Assembly: GCA_000824825.2 (NCBI GenBank) | Contig: LM655191.1 | Span: forward strand, 17,036 to 81,035 | DNA length: 64,000 nucleotides | Direction: 5' to 3' | DNA from: Mesorhizobium sp. ORS 3324 | GTDB taxonomy: Bacteria > Pseudomonadota > Alphaproteobacteria > Rhizobiales > Rhizobiaceae | Shown: one piece after another, positions 18,119-27,857 of the stretch | Numbering within the stretch: the first letter of the stretch is position 1 | How the letters are laid out: every line of letters starts with the position of its first letter | Notes under the pieces: model-generated | Database searches by the model: none | The model's input: the letters and a program-made list of their open reading frames with translations, nothing else | What the model was told of the DNA's origin: nothing | Program-made: the position numbers and the translations under genes

Positions 18119-19050
18119 TCGAGATCGAAGGCATCACCAAGCGATACAACGGAACGGCCGTCGTCAACGATGTCTCGATGGTCGTCGAGCCGCACACCAT
18201 CGCCGCCGTCGTCGGTACCTCCGGCTCCGGCAAGACGACGCTGCTCAGGATGATCAACCGGCTGGTCGAGCCCACTTCCGGCATCATCAAGATCGACGGC
18301 GCCGACAATCGCTCCCTGCCCGGATACGAGCTGCGCCGTAGCATCGGCTACGCCATCCAGGGCCACGGCCTGTTCCCGCATCGCACCGTGGCGCAGAATA
18401 TCGCCACGGTGCCGCTGCTGCTCGGCTGGGACAAGGATCGCATCAAGGCGCGCGTCGAAGAACTGATGAAGCTCTATCAACTCGATCCGCAGGCCTATGG
18501 TCCGCGCTATCCGCATGAGCTCTCCGGCGGCCAGCAGCAGCGCGTCGGCGTTGCCCGCGCGCTCGCCGCAGAACCCAACGTGCTTTTGATGGACGAGCCG
18601 TTCGGGGCGCTGGACCCGATCATACGCACCAAGGCGCAGGAGGACCTCCTGGCGATCCAGAAACGTTTCGGCACCACCATCATCCTGGTCACGCACGACA
18701 TGGAGGAGGCGGTGCATATGGGCGACAAGATCGCCGTCATGGACGCCGGCAAGGTGCTGCAATACGCCAAGCCGGAGGAGATCCTGGCGAGGCCGGCAAA
18801 TGGTTTCGTCGAGACGCTCGTCGGCTCCAGCGAGCGGCCGTTCCGGCTCCTGTCGCTCGGCCGCGCGCGCGATGCCGTGGAGCCCGGCGGCGCCGAAGGC
18901 GAGGCGATCCCCGGCGATGCCAGCCAGCGCGACGCGCTGGCCGAACTTCTGTGGACGGGTCGCCCGGCGCTACCGGTGAAGGACGGCAGCGGCAAGCTCA
19001 TCGGCCGCATCACCGTGGAAGGGCTGGTGAAGCGCGCGAGGCCGGCATGA
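18115..19050 (+). CDS. glycine betaine/choline-type ABC transporter, ATP-binding protein
   Basis: A 311-residue cytosolic ATPase. Walker A is GTSGSGKTTL at about residue 36, the signature is LSGGQQQRVGVARAL, Walker B is VLLMDEPFGALDP and the switch His is in LVTHDME. After residue 240 a short CBS-like region follows (ALAELLWTGRPALPVKDGSGKLIGRI interrupted by one codon), as in OpuA/OsmV-type ATPases, where CBS domains sense ionic strength. It overlaps both permease genes by four bases (ATGA), so the operon is tightly coupled. Confidence 0.92.
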   Translation: MIEIEGITKRYNGTAVVNDVSMVVEPHTIAAVVGTSGSGKTTLLRMINRLVEPTSGIIKIDGADNRSLPGYELRRSIGYAIQGHGLFPHRTVAQNIATVPLLLGWDKDRIKARVEELMKLYQLDPQAYGPRYPHELSGGQQQRVGVARALAAEPNVLLMDEPFGALDPIIRTKAQEDLLAIQKRFGTTIILVTHDMEEAVHMGDKIAVMDAGKVLQYAKPEEILARPANGFVETLVGSSERPFRLLSLGRARDAVEPGGAEGEAIPGDASQRDALAELLWTGRPALPVKDGSGKLIGRITVEGLVKRARPA

Positions 19051-19796
19051 AGGCCAGGCTGCCCGCGCTTGCGAGGCTGGCGCTCCTGGTGCTGCTCGTG
19101 GTCTTCATCGCCAGCCCAGGCTGGTTCGAGCCGCTGCTGAAGCCCCTGACCGAGAACGGCGCGCCGGCGATATACAACCAGGGCAGCTTGCTGACACTGA
19201 CGTTGCTGCATCTGAGGACGGTGCTTATCGCAACTCTGGCCGCGACGATCGTCGCCGTCGCGCTTGCGATCCTCGTTACCCGGCCGGCCGGCGCCGAGTT
19301 CCTGCCGCTGTCGCGCAGCCTGGTCAATATCGGCCAGACCTTCCCGCCGGTCGCGGTGCTGGCGCTTGCAGTGCCGGCCGTCGGCTTCGGCGAGAAGCCG
19401 ACGCTGATCGCGCTCTTCCTCTACGGGCTGCTGCCGATCTTCGAGAACGCGCTGACCGCGCTCACCACATTGCCCGCCAACGTCATGGAGGCGGCGCGCG
19501 GCGCCGGCATGACCGGCTGGCAAAGGCTGGTGAAGGTCGAGCTGCCGCTGAGCGCCCCCGTGATCCTCGGCGGCATCCGGCTTTCCGTGGTCATCAGCCT
19601 CGCCACCGCCACCATCGGCTCGACGGTGGCCGCCAAGACGCTGGGCGAGGTGATCATCGCCGGCCTGATCTCGAACAACCTTGCCTTCGTGCTGCAGGGC
19701 GGTTTGATCGTCGCCGCACTTGCGGTGCTTACCTATGACGGCCTGTCGGCGATCGAGCGCTACGCCGCGCGCCGCATGGGGCGGGAAGCGGAGTAG
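19047..19796 (+). CDS. ABC transporter permease (YehW/OsmW-like)
   Basis: A 249-residue permease with about six membrane helices. The first helix is LARLALLVLLVVFIASPGW; the ATPase-contact loop is NVMEAARGAGMTGWQRLVKVELPLSAP split at the usual EAA motif. It is the second membrane subunit of the importer, overlapping the ATPase gene by four bases. The frame is open to 18951, but the ATG at 19047 fits both the overlap and the membrane start. Confidence 0.9.
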   Translation: MKARLPALARLALLVLLVVFIASPGWFEPLLKPLTENGAPAIYNQGSLLTLTLLHLRTVLIATLAATIVAVALAILVTRPAGAEFLPLSRSLVNIGQTFPPVAVLALAVPAVGFGEKPTLIALFLYGLLPIFENALTALTTLPANVMEAARGAGMTGWQRLVKVELPLSAPVILGGIRLSVVISLATATIGSTVAAKTLGEVIIAGLISNNLAFVLQGGLIVAALAVLTYDGLSAIERYAARRMGREAE

Positions 19797-19922
19797 GGCG
19801 CGGCGGCCGCTGGTCGAGCGATTTTCCCATCATTTCAATCGATCTAAAACGGGGGTGATGTCAGCCGGTCAGTCGCCGACTTCGTCTTTCGGGTGAAAGC
19901 AGGGCAAAAACCGAACAATATC

Positions 19923-19951
19923 TTGACGTTCCAGGCCCTGTTTCGCATACA
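19923..19951 (+). promoter_or_regulatory. candidate sigma-70 promoter of hppA
   Basis: TTGACG (19923-19928), a 17-base spacer and CATACA (19946-19951). The -35 box is strong and the -10 box weak. It would give a leader of about 90 bases before hppA. Confidence 0.4.
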
Positions 19952-20050
19952 CGCCAGCGAAGGGGCGGATTCCGCTTGGCGGCATGCGTCTCCCGTCTCA
20001 ACGGCCCAGGGAGGGGTTCTTCTGGGCCAACAATCGAGGAAAATCCGGCA

Positions 20051-22192
20051 ATGACCATCATTACCGCCGTCATCGCCTGCGGCCTGCTCTCAGTCCTGTA
20101 CGCCATCTGGGCGACACGCTCAGTCCTTGCGTCCGACCAGGGCAACCAGCGCATGCAGGAAATCTCCGCAGCCATTCGCGAAGGCGCCCAGGCCTATCTG
20201 GCGCGCCAGTACACCACCATCGCCGTCGTCGGCATCGTCGTGCTCCTGCTCGCCTGGTGGCTGCTGTCCATCACCTCCGCGATCGGCTTCCTGATCGGCG
20301 CCGTGCTTTCCGGCACCGCCGGCTTCATCGGCATGCATGTCTCGGTGCGCGCCAATGTCCGCACCGCGCAGGCCGCCTCCAACAGCCTCGCCGCCGGCCT
20401 CGACATCGCCTTCAAGTCCGGCGCCATCACCGGCCTCCTGGTGGCGGGCCTGGCGCTGCTCGGCGTCTCGATCTACTACTTCATCCTCACCGGCCCGATG
20501 GGCCTGCAGCCGAACGACCGCGTCGTCATCGACTCGCTCGTCTCGCTCGGCTTCGGCGCCTCGCTGATCTCGATCTTCGCCCGTCTCGGCGGCGGCATCT
20601 TCACCAAGGGCGCCGATGTCGGCGGCGACCTCGTCGGCAAGGTGGAAGCCGGCATTCCGGAGGACGATCCGCGCAACCCGGCCACCATCGCCGACAACGT
20701 CGGCGACAATGTCGGCGACTGCGCCGGCATGGCCGCCGACCTGTTCGAGACCTATGCGGTGACCGTCGTCGCCACCATGGTGCTGGGTTCCATCTTCTTC
20801 GGCGGCACGGCCGTTCTGGGGGCGGCGATGCTCTATCCGCTCGCCATCTGCGGCGCCTGCATCCTGACCTCGATCGTCGGCACCTTCTTCGTCAAGCTGG
20901 GGGCCAACGGCTCGATCATGGGCGCGCTCTATAAGGGCCTGATCGTCACCGGCCTGCTGTCGATCGTCGGTCTCGCCATCGCCACCTCGGTCTGTCTCGG
21001 CTGGGGCGAGATCGGCAATGTCGCCGGCCGCGCCATCATCGGCAAGAACCTGTTCATCTGCGGCCTGATCGGCCTGGCTGTGACGGGCTTGATCGTGGTG
21101 ATCACCGAATACTATACCGGCACCAACAAGCGCCCGGTGAACTCGATCGCCCAGGCATCGGTCACCGGCCACGGCACCAATGTCATCCAGGGTCTCGCGG
21201 TCTCGCTGGAATCGACGGCGCTACCGGCAATCGTCATCGTCGGCGGCATCATCGCCACCTACCAGCTCGGCGGCCTCTACGGCACGGCGATCGCCGTCAC
21301 CACCATGCTCGGCCTTGCCGGCATGATCGTGGCGCTCGACGCGTTTGGCCCGGTCACCGACAATGCCGGCGGCATCGCCGAGATGTCCGGCCTGCCCAAG
21401 GAAGTGCGCCACTCCACCGATGCGCTCGACGCCGTCGGCAACACAACCAAGGCGGTGACCAAGGGCTATGCCATCGGCTCCGCCGGCCTCGGCGCGCTGG
21501 TGCTGTTCGCGGCCTATTCGAACGACATCAGGTTCTTTGCCGCCAATGGCGACAAATATCCCTACTTCCAGGGCATGGGCGAGATCTCCTTCGACCTTTC
21601 CAACCCCTATGTCGTGGCCGGCCTGATCTTCGGCGGCCTGATCCCCTATCTGTTCGGCGGCATCGCCATGACCGCCGTCGGCCGCGCGGCGGGCTCGATC
21701 GTCGAGGAGGTGCGCAAGCAGTTCCGCGAGGACAAGGGCATCATGGCCGGCACCTCGAAGCCGAACTACGCCCGGGCGGTCGACCTTTTGACCAAGGCAG
21801 CGATCCGGGAAATGATCGTCCCGTCGCTGCTGCCGGTGCTGGCGCCGCTGGTCGTCTATTTTGGCGTGCTCCTGATCTCAGGCTCGAAGGCCTCGGCCTT
21901 CGCCGCGCTCGGCGCATCGCTGCTCGGCGTCATCGTCAACGGCCTGTTCGTCGCCGTCTCGATGACCTCCGGCGGCGGCGCCTGGGACAACGCCAAGAAG
22001 TCGTTCGAGGACGGCTTCACCGACAAGAACGGCGTCAAGCACCTCAAGGGTTCGGAAGCGCACAAGGCCTCCGTCACCGGTGACACCGTGGGCGACCCCT
22101 ACAAGGACACCGCCGGCCCGGCCGTCAACCCGGCGATCAAGATCACCAACATCGTCGCGCTGCTTTTGCTTGCCGTGCTTGCGCACGGCTGA
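20051..22192 (+). CDS. hppA: K+-independent H+-translocating pyrophosphatase
   Basis: A 713-residue inner-membrane pump with about sixteen helices that couples PPi hydrolysis to proton export. The catalytic segments are [20 protein letters not shown] and the [19 protein letters not shown] acidic loop. Lys467 in [17 protein letters not shown] stands where K+-dependent enzymes have Ala, so this is the K+-insensitive type, as in Rhodospirillum. The ATG at 20051 begins the first helix; the frame is open upstream to 19976. The length is normal and a strong terminator follows. Confidence 0.96.
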   Translation: MTIITAVIACGLLSVLYAIWATRSVLASDQGNQRMQEISAAIREGAQAYLARQYTTIAVVGIVVLLLAWWLLSITSAIGFLIGAVLSGTAGFIGMHVSVRANVRTAQAASNSLAAGLDIAFKSGAITGLLVAGLALLGVSIYYFILTGPMGLQPNDRVVIDSLVSLGFGASLISIFARLGGGIFTKGADVGGDLVGKVEAGIPEDDPRNPATIADNVGDNVGDCAGMAADLFETYAVTVVATMVLGSIFFGGTAVLGAAMLYPLAICGACILTSIVGTFFVKLGANGSIMGALYKGLIVTGLLSIVGLAIATSVCLGWGEIGNVAGRAIIGKNLFICGLIGLAVTGLIVVITEYYTGTNKRPVNSIAQASVTGHGTNVIQGLAVSLESTALPAIVIVGGIIATYQLGGLYGTAIAVTTMLGLAGMIVALDAFGPVTDNAGGIAEMSGLPKEVRHSTDALDAVGNTTKAVTKGYAIGSAGLGALVLFAAYSNDIRFFAANGDKYPYFQGMGEISFDLSNPYVVAGLIFGGLIPYLFGGIAMTAVGRAAGSIVEEVRKQFREDKGIMAGTSKPNYARAVDLLTKAAIREMIVPSLLPVLAPLVVYFGVLLISGSKASAFAALGASLLGVIVNGLFVAVSMTSGGGAWDNAKKSFEDGFTDKNGVKHLKGSEAHKASVTGDTVGDPYKDTAGPAVNPAIKITNIVALLLLAVLAHG

Positions 22193-22210
22193 GCGGGTGC
22201 GAAGGCTGAC

Positions 22211-22242
22211 AAACCCGCGAGGAGCGATCCTCGCGGGTTTTT
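22211..22242 (+). terminator. rho-independent terminator of hppA
   Basis: AACCCGCGAGGA and TCCTCGCGGGTT pair perfectly around GCGA, followed by a run of T. It begins about 20 bp after the hppA stop. Confidence 0.88.
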
Positions 22243-22277
22243 GCGTATTGGACGAATGACGTCGCTGGAAACAAGAA

Positions 22278-22303
22278 ACCCGCCGGAGCGATTCGGCGGG
22301 TCT
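22278..22303 (-). terminator. terminator of bamE
   Basis: On the minus strand GACCCGCCG pairs with CGGCGGGTT, followed by TCTTGTTT. It lies 30 bp past the bamE stop and faces the hppA terminator, so the two convergent genes are insulated. Confidence 0.7.
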
Positions 22304-22331
22304 TGACTGTCTGATTTCCCGAAAGCCGGGT

Positions 22332-22859
22332 TCAGGGCGTGCCGCCGCCACCACCCGGGACGCCTGGCGCCAGCTTGCTGGCGCCGTTGATGACCTGGCT
22401 GAGGAAGTTCTGGTCCTTACCGCCGGTCGGCGTCGTCCTCGATATGAAGTCGAAGATCTTGCCATCCTTCAGGCCATAATTGGCAATCTGGGTGACGCGG
22501 CCGTCGGCGCCGAAATACACCGCCAGCACGTGCTGGTCGATGATGTGCGGGTTGTCGAAGGCGACGTAGCGCTTGCGCGTCTGGGAGATGTAATAGAAGG
22601 CCTCGTTGTCGAAGGTCGCCGTCGTCGACGGCGTGCCCAGCGCAAGCAGAACCTGCTCGCGGCTGGAGCCGACCGGCACCGAATCGATCGCCTGCTGGTC
22701 GATCACATAGCCTTTCGTCAGTGTCTCGCTCGGATGGAGATCACCGAACATCTTGGACGAATTGCAGGCGGAAAGCGCTGATACCGCGACCAGCAGCGAA
22801 GCCACGCCCACCGGGGCAGGCGCAAAGAACGACTTGAATTTCAGCGCACCCAACAACAA
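22332..22859 (-). CDS. bamE: outer membrane assembly lipoprotein BamE (SmpA/OmlA)
   Basis: A lipoprotein of about 175 residues, part of the BAM complex that inserts beta-barrels into the outer membrane. The lipobox is LSAC (VSALSAC then NSS), and SVPVGSSREQVLLALGTPS is the BamE core motif. The C-terminus is glycine-rich (PGGGGG). The frame is open to 22946, but no ribosome site precedes that ATG; a run of three TTG codons at 22851-22859 follows GATGGAGAA and puts the signal peptide at the right place. Which TTG is used is uncertain. It is divergent from the cytochrome chaperone gene. Confidence 0.85.
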   Translation of the reverse strand: MLLGALKFKSFFAPAPVGVASLLVAVSALSACNSSKMFGDLHPSETLTKGYVIDQQAIDSVPVGSSREQVLLALGTPSTTATFDNEAFYYISQTRKRYVAFDNPHIIDQHVLAVYFGADGRVTQIANYGLKDGKIFDFISRTTPTGGKDQNFLSQVINGASKLAPGVPGGGGGTP

Positions 22860-22970
22860 TTCTCCATCACATCCCCGCAACTTGCGCTGGGCCGCAAAAC
22901 CGGTAAACCAGCTTGCATGCCGATGCAACAAGGCCAAATCAAACAAAAGGTCCCCGGGAGACCACCCTCA

Positions 22971-23513
22971 ATGTTCCAGCGCCTGTTTGGCCGCGAACGT
23001 CATGCCAACCGCGCCATCACCGAGGCGCTCTACGCACAAATCGTGGCGGCGGCGCGGCAAACCGTGTTTTATTCCGACTGGAATGTACCGGACACGCCGC
23101 TCGGCCGCTTCGAGATGCTGTCGCTGCACATGTTCCTGTTCCAGCACCGGCTGCGCGGGGAGGCTGGAGCGGCGGCCGAGGTCGCGCAGGTGCTGATCGA
23201 CGAGTTCTTCCTGGATGTCGACCATTCGCTGAGGGAGCTCGGCATCAGCGATGTCGGTGTGCCGAAGCGCATGAAGAAGCTGGCAAAGATGTTCTATGGC
23301 CGCACCGCGGCCTATGGCGACGCCTTGCGCGACGACGACCGCGCCGCCCTTGGCGCGGCGCTCGCCCGCAATGTCAGGCCGGACGCCGGCGAGTGGCCCG
23401 AGGCGCCCTTGCTGGCGGGGTATGTCTGCGAGGCATCTCGTCAGCTTGCCGCGCAGCCGAGCGAATCGATCGCGGCCGGTACTGTCGCGTTCCCGGTGGC
23501 TGGAGCCGCGTGA
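22971..23513 (+). CDS. ubiquinol-cytochrome c chaperone family protein (CBP3-like)
   Basis: A 180-residue protein of the CBP3/UQCC family, which helps assemble the cytochrome bc1 complex. The family pattern is visible in FYSDWNVPDTPLGRFEMLSLHMFL, then LIDEFFLDVDHSLRELGISDVGV and KRMKKLAKMFYGR. The ATG at 22971 follows GGGAGACC. It is 11 bp upstream of the DUF177 gene, an arrangement common in Rhizobiales. Confidence 0.9.
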   Translation: MFQRLFGRERHANRAITEALYAQIVAAARQTVFYSDWNVPDTPLGRFEMLSLHMFLFQHRLRGEAGAAAEVAQVLIDEFFLDVDHSLRELGISDVGVPKRMKKLAKMFYGRTAAYGDALRDDDRAALGAALARNVRPDAGEWPEAPLLAGYVCEASRQLAAQPSESIAAGTVAFPVAGAA

Positions 23514-23524
23514 AGGAGGCGAAC

Positions 23525-24073
23525 ATGAAGCACGCCGAAGTGAAGAGCCCCGTATCCTTCGTCGCCAATGTCGCCCGCCTGCCGCAAAAGGGCTTGCCGG
23601 TTTTGATCGAGGCCGACGAGCGGCAGCGCGCAGCACTTGCCGCCGAATACGACCTGCTTTCGGTGGAGGGCTACCGCGCCGAACTGCTGGTGACGTCCTG
23701 GAAGCGCAACGGCGTCAAGGTCGGCGGCCGCGTCGTGGCCGATATAACGCAGGCCTGCATCGTCACGCTCGATCCGGTGGCGGCCCATATCGACGAGCCC
23801 GTCGAGGCGCTGTTCTTGCCCGAGCAGTCGAAGCTCGGACGCGAAGGGTTCGAGGGCGGCGGCGAGATCGTCCTCGACGCCGACGGGCCGGACAGTCCGG
23901 AAACATTTTCCGGCGACACCATCGATGTCGGTGCGCTCGCCGAGCAGTTCTTCGGCCTGGCGATCGATCCCTATCCGCGCAAGCCAGGCGCCTCGCTCGA
24001 GGTCGAGGGCGACGATCCTGCGGAAGAAAGCGAATTCCAGAAAAAGCTCCGTTCGCTGCTCGGAAAATCCTGA
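23525..24073 (+). CDS. DUF177 domain-containing protein (YceD type)
   Basis: A 182-residue cytosolic protein of the YceD/DUF177 family, linked to 23S rRNA and ribosomal protein L32 handling. The conserved core is DITQACIVTLDPVAAHIDEPVE, followed by an acidic stretch and a C-terminal FGLAIDPYPRKPGA. The ATG at 23525 follows GAAGGAGGC. In many bacteria rpmF (L32) comes next; here plsX follows after 130 bp and no rpmF is present. Confidence 0.9.
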   Translation: MKHAEVKSPVSFVANVARLPQKGLPVLIEADERQRAALAAEYDLLSVEGYRAELLVTSWKRNGVKVGGRVVADITQACIVTLDPVAAHIDEPVEALFLPEQSKLGREGFEGGGEIVLDADGPDSPETFSGDTIDVGALAEQFFGLAIDPYPRKPGASLEVEGDDPAEESEFQKKLRSLLGKS

Positions 24074-24100
24074 AGTCGGCCCGGATTTTGGAAAAGTTGG

Positions 24101-24128
24101 TTGTGCGGCGGCCCAAAACCGCTATTTT
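24101..24128 (+). promoter_or_regulatory. candidate promoter of plsX
   Basis: TTGTGC (24101-24106) and TATTTT (24123-24128), spaced by 16 bases, in the AT-richest part of the gap before plsX. Match to the sigma-70 pattern is moderate. Confidence 0.3.
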
Positions 24129-24203
24129 CGCCGAACCTTCGCGAGCCCCCTTACCTTGGCAGGCGTCCGCCGCAAGCCAGGCAAACCGTGAGAAAAACAC
24201 CGA

Positions 24204-25274
24204 GTGATCAGAATTTCCATCGATGCCATGGGCGGCGATCACGGACCAAGCGTGGTCATCCCGGCACTGATGACGGTCGCCATCCGTCGCCCCGACATCC
24301 GCTTCGTCATCTATGGCCGCGAGGACGCCGTGCGTCCCGAACTCGCCAAGTTCCCGAAACTGGCCGAGGTGAGCGAGTTCGTCCATTGCGAGATCGCCGT
24401 CCGGATGGATGACAAGCCCAGCCAGGCGCTGCGCCAGGGCCGCTGGAAGTCGTCGATGTGGAAGGCGGTCGAGGCGGTGAAGAACGGCGCAGCGCAAGCA
24501 TGCATCTCGGCTGGCAACACCGGCGCGCTGATGGCGATGTCGAAATTCTGCCTGCGCACCATGGCTACCATCGACCGTCCGGCGATCGCTGCACTCTGGC
24601 CGACGACGCGCAGCGAGAGCGTGGTGCTGGACGTGGGCGCCACCATCGGCGCCGACGCGCATCAGCTCGTCGATTTCGCCATCCTGGGCACCGGCATGGC
24701 GCGCTCGGTCTTCGGCATCGAGCGGCCGAGCGTCGGCCTGCTCAATGTCGGCGTCGAGGAGATCAAGGGCCAGGAGGAGGTCAAGGAGGCCGGGCGCATG
24801 CTGCGCGAGGCCAACATGGCCTCGATGAACTATCGCGGCTTCGTCGAGGGCGACGATATCGGCAAGGGCACGGTCGACGTGGTTGTCACCGAGGGCTTTG
24901 CCGGCAACATAGCGCTCAAGACCGCCGAAGGCACGGCAAGGCAGATCGCCGGCTACCTGCGCGCCGCCATGAGCCGCACGCTGATGGCCAGGATCGGCTA
25001 TGTTTTTGCCAAGGGCGCCTTCGACCGGCTACGTGAGAAGATGGATGTCAGCCGCTCCAATGGCGGCGTCTTCCTGGGCTTGAACGGTATCGTCGTGAAG
25101 AGCCACGGCGGCGCCGATTCGGATGGCTTCGCGGCGGCGATCGAGCTCGGCTACGACATGGTGCGCAACAATCTGCTTGACCGGATCGAGGCCGACCTCG
25201 ATCTGTTCCATGCGCGCAATCCGAGTGCCCAGGCAAACAGGAAATCCGGTGTCGCCGTCGACGCCGAGGAATAG
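24204..25274 (+). CDS. plsX: phosphate acyltransferase PlsX
   Basis: A 356-residue peripheral membrane enzyme that makes acyl-phosphate from acyl-ACP for phospholipid synthesis. Motifs are [19 protein letters not shown] at the start, [14 protein letters not shown], and [12 protein letters not shown]. The start codon is GTG at 24204. It is nine bases ahead of fabH, the classic plsX-fabH pair. Confidence 0.96.
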   Translation: MIRISIDAMGGDHGPSVVIPALMTVAIRRPDIRFVIYGREDAVRPELAKFPKLAEVSEFVHCEIAVRMDDKPSQALRQGRWKSSMWKAVEAVKNGAAQACISAGNTGALMAMSKFCLRTMATIDRPAIAALWPTTRSESVVLDVGATIGADAHQLVDFAILGTGMARSVFGIERPSVGLLNVGVEEIKGQEEVKEAGRMLREANMASMNYRGFVEGDDIGKGTVDVVVTEGFAGNIALKTAEGTARQIAGYLRAAMSRTLMARIGYVFAKGAFDRLREKMDVSRSNGGVFLGLNGIVVKSHGGADSDGFAAAIELGYDMVRNNLLDRIEADLDLFHARNPSAQANRKSGVAVDAEE

Positions 25275-25283
25275 GAACGAACC

Positions 25284-26255
25284 TTGATCAGATCAGTCGT
25301 GCGCGGCAATGGTGCCGCGCTGCCCCGCCGCATCATGAAGAATGCCGACTTCGAAGGCATGGTCGAGACCTCCGACGAGTGGATCGTCCAGCGCACCGGC
25401 ATTCGCCAGCGCCATGTCGCGGCCGATGACGAGACGACGGCCTCGCTGGGCGAGGCCGCGGCGCGCGCCGCGCTCGACAGCGCCGGCCTGACGCCGGCCG
25501 ACATCGACCTGATCGTGCTGGCGACCTCGACGCCCAACAACACCTTCCCGGCCACTGCTGTCGAGATCCAGAACCGGCTCGGCATGCACCACGGCTTCGC
25601 CTTCGACATGCAGGCCGTGTGTTCCGGCTTCGTCTACGCGGTCGCCACCGCCGACCTCTATATCCGCGGCGGGCTGGCAAAGCGCGTGCTGGTGATCGGC
25701 TCGGAGACCTTCTCGCGCATCCTCGACTGGAACGACCGCTCGACCTGCGTGCTCTTCGGCGACGGCGCTGGAGCCGTCGTGCTCGAAGCAGCGGAGGGGA
25801 GGGGCGACATTGGCGATCGCGGCGTGCTGGCGGCAAGCCTGCGCTCGGATGGCGTCCATAAGGACAAGCTCTTCGTCGACGGCGGCCCCTCGACCACGGG
25901 GACGGTCGGCCATCTGAGGATGGAAGGCCGCGAGGTGTTCAAGCACGCGGTCGGCATGATCACCGACGTCATCGAGGCGACCTTTGCGGAGGCCCGCATC
26001 ACGGCCAACGATCTCGACTGGTTCGTGCCGCACCAGGCCAATAAACGCATTATTGACGCTTCCGCCAAGAAGCTTGGGATTGCCGAAGAGAAAGTAGTGG
26101 TCACCGTCGATTTGCACGGTAACACCTCGGCTGCCTCCGTGCCGCTCGCCTTGTCGGTGGCCGTCGCCGATGGCCGCATCAAGAAGGGCGACCTGGTTCT
26201 GCTCGAGGCGATGGGCGGAGGTTTCACCTGGGGCGCGGTGTTGCTCCGCTGGTAA
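25284..26255 (+). CDS. fabH: 3-oxoacyl-ACP synthase III
   Basis: A 323-residue enzyme that starts fatty-acid synthesis by condensing acetyl-CoA with malonyl-ACP. The catalytic triad is Cys113 (DMQAVCSGF), His250 (VPHQANKR) and Asn280 (LHGNTSAAS). Start is a TTG at 25284 with AGGAACGA upstream; the product begins MIRSVVRG, the normal FabH start, so the rare start codon seems genuine. It follows plsX closely and precedes ihfA. Confidence 0.96.
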   Translation: MIRSVVRGNGAALPRRIMKNADFEGMVETSDEWIVQRTGIRQRHVAADDETTASLGEAAARAALDSAGLTPADIDLIVLATSTPNNTFPATAVEIQNRLGMHHGFAFDMQAVCSGFVYAVATADLYIRGGLAKRVLVIGSETFSRILDWNDRSTCVLFGDGAGAVVLEAAEGRGDIGDRGVLAASLRSDGVHKDKLFVDGGPSTTGTVGHLRMEGREVFKHAVGMITDVIEATFAEARITANDLDWFVPHQANKRIIDASAKKLGIAEEKVVVTVDLHGNTSAASVPLALSVAVADGRIKKGDLVLLEAMGGGFTWGAVLLRW

Positions 26256-26279
26256 GTGCCGAACGCGCTGGTTCGGTCC

Positions 26280-26308
26280 TTGACCTTGCCGGATCAATTA
26301 CTTAGGCT
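26280..26308 (+). promoter_or_regulatory. candidate sigma-70 promoter of ihfA
   Basis: TTGACC (26280-26285), a 17-base spacer and TAGGCT (26303-26308), about 50 bases before the ihfA start. ihfA may thus be read from its own promoter as well as from the plsX-fabH transcript. Confidence 0.5.
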
Positions 26309-26359
26309 CTGCCGCTGGCTGTATCGATTTACGTTTTTTTGAGCTGATGGGACGGTTGC

Positions 26360-26683
26360 ATGGGGGGAAAGACACTTACGCGTGCCGACCTTGCCGAAGC
26401 CGTTTATCGCAAGGTTGGTTTGTCGCGAACCGAATCGGCTGAACTTGTCGAGGCCGTGCTGGATGAAATTTGCGAAGCCATCGTCCGCGGAGAGACGGTG
26501 AAGCTATCGTCTTTCGCAACCTTCCATGTCCGCTCCAAGAACGAGCGCATCGGCCGCAACCCGAAGACCGGCGAGGAAGTGCCGATTTCGCCGCGTCGGG
26601 TGATGACCTTCAAATCGTCGAATGTGCTGAAGAACCGCATTCTGCGTTCGCATCAGCTCAGCAAGGCCAAGGGCAGCAAATAG
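26360..26683 (+). CDS. ihfA: integration host factor subunit alpha
   Basis: A 107-residue DNA-bending protein of the HU/IHF family. It opens [21 protein letters not shown], and the beta-arm with [22 protein letters not shown] split by one turn carries the Pro that intercalates into the minor groove. With IhfB it shapes DNA for transcription and recombination. The order fabH-ihfA-merR is conserved in Alphaproteobacteria. Confidence 0.95.
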   Translation: MGGKTLTRADLAEAVYRKVGLSRTESAELVEAVLDEICEAIVRGETVKLSSFATFHVRSKNERIGRNPKTGEEVPISPRRVMTFKSSNVLKNRILRSHQLSKAKGSK

Positions 26684-26813
26684 CGCGCCGGCAAATACGG
26701 TTGAAAACCGCCGGTCGCTTTGACGCCGGGCTTGAATATCGTTTCATAAATCGCTGAAATAAGGCCCGATTCGGCACAAATGCCGGATCGTCGTCCAGCG
26801 TGAGGATTCGCCC

Positions 26814-27353
26814 ATGGACAAGAGCCCCGATGCTTTCCGCACCATCAGCGAAGTCGCGGAAGATCTCGACCTGCCGCAGCATGTGCTGCGCTTTTGGGAA
26901 ACGCGTTTCAACCAGATCAAGCCGATGAAGCGTGGTGGCGGCCGCCGCTACTACCGGCCGCAGGATGTCGAGCTGATCAAGGGCATCCGGCACATGCTTT
27001 ACGACCAGGGCTACACGATCAAGGGTGTGCAGAAGCTGCTGCGCGAGAACGGCAACCATTTTCTGGTCGCCATCGGCAACGGCGACATGGCGGCGGTCGA
27101 GGCGATCGCGCAGCGCCGCCAGGCCGATCAGGTGCCGCTGACGGCGGCCGCCCAGCCGCGCGGCGACGAGGACGCGCTTGTCGGCCAACCCAAGGTGAAA
27201 CCCAGCCGCCGCTTCTTCGGCCTCGGCATGAGCGACGACGACGGCCCCGTACAGCCGGACTCCTCGAAATTGTCGCGGGACAATCGGGCCTTGCTGCAGG
27301 AGGCTCTCTTCGACCTCCTGGAGTGCAAGCGCCTGCTCGACCAGGTGCGTTGA
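26814..27353 (+). CDS. MerR family transcriptional regulator
   Basis: A 179-residue regulator. Residues 8-75 form a MerR winged helix-turn-helix: [20 protein letters not shown], then WETRF and [18 protein letters not shown]. The rest is a variable, charged tail without a metal-binding cysteine motif. Its position right after ihfA is conserved in Rhizobiales, but its target is not known to me. Confidence 0.9.
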   Translation: MDKSPDAFRTISEVAEDLDLPQHVLRFWETRFNQIKPMKRGGGRRYYRPQDVELIKGIRHMLYDQGYTIKGVQKLLRENGNHFLVAIGNGDMAAVEAIAQRRQADQVPLTAAAQPRGDEDALVGQPKVKPSRRFFGLGMSDDDGPVQPDSSKLSRDNRALLQEALFDLLECKRLLDQVR

Positions 27354-27402
27354 GTTCCAGGGCCGGTTCTACGGACTTGAATGGCCTGCGCCTTTGAAGG
27401 CC

Positions 27403-27427
27403 GGAACTGCCGTAGCGCCCATGCGTT
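27403..27427 (+). promoter_or_regulatory. EcfG/RpoE2-type general stress promoter
   Basis: GGAAC (27403-27407), 16 bases, then CGTTA (CGTT at 27424-27427). This is a full match to the consensus of the alphaproteobacterial general stress sigma factor EcfG (GGAAC-N16/17-CGTT). It ends 33 bp ahead of the ATG of the small membrane protein at 27460. Confidence 0.7.
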
Positions 27428-27459
27428 AGGCCTTCTCTGCAAGAGAAGGATACTTCGGC

Positions 27460-27750
27460 ATGGCGTCGTTCGCGACCGATTTGGACAGGCAGTTCGCGGC
27501 GCTCTCGCGGCAACTCGACGATCTCAGGAAAATCTTGGCCAGACGCGGCGACGCCTATTACGGGGACGGCCGCGAGGCGGCGTCCGATTACTATTCGCAA
27601 CTCGCCGAGCGTATTCACGAGGCACTGCCGGCAATCAGGCGCAGGGGCAGGGCGCTTGAACGCACCGCGCGCGACCATCCGGGCACCGCGGTCGCGGTCG
27701 GGTTGGTCGTGCTCGGGCTGGTTGCCGGCCTTCTCATCAGCCGGCGCTGA
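27460..27750 (+). CDS. small membrane-anchored protein, ElaB/DUF883-like
   Basis: A 96-residue protein. Residues 1-70 are charged and helical (LDRQFAALSRQLDDLRKILARR, later ALERTARDHPGTA), and residues 73-93 form a single C-terminal membrane helix (VAVGLVVLGLVAGLLISRR). This layout recalls the ElaB/YqjD/DUF883 group, tail-anchored proteins made in stationary phase that can bind ribosomes; the family link is by layout only. The ATG at 27460 follows GAGAAGGA. The stress promoter just upstream supports a stress role. Confidence 0.75.
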   Translation: MASFATDLDRQFAALSRQLDDLRKILARRGDAYYGDGREAASDYYSQLAERIHEALPAIRRRGRALERTARDHPGTAVAVGLVVLGLVAGLLISRR

Positions 27751-27857
27751 TCGTTCCATCCATGAAGGGGGAATGGGCGCGGAAAGGCGTGGGCTTTCGG
27801 CGCGAAATCAAATCCGATCTTCCGGGTCGCGCGGTGGCCGATACGCCGGCTCCCGCC

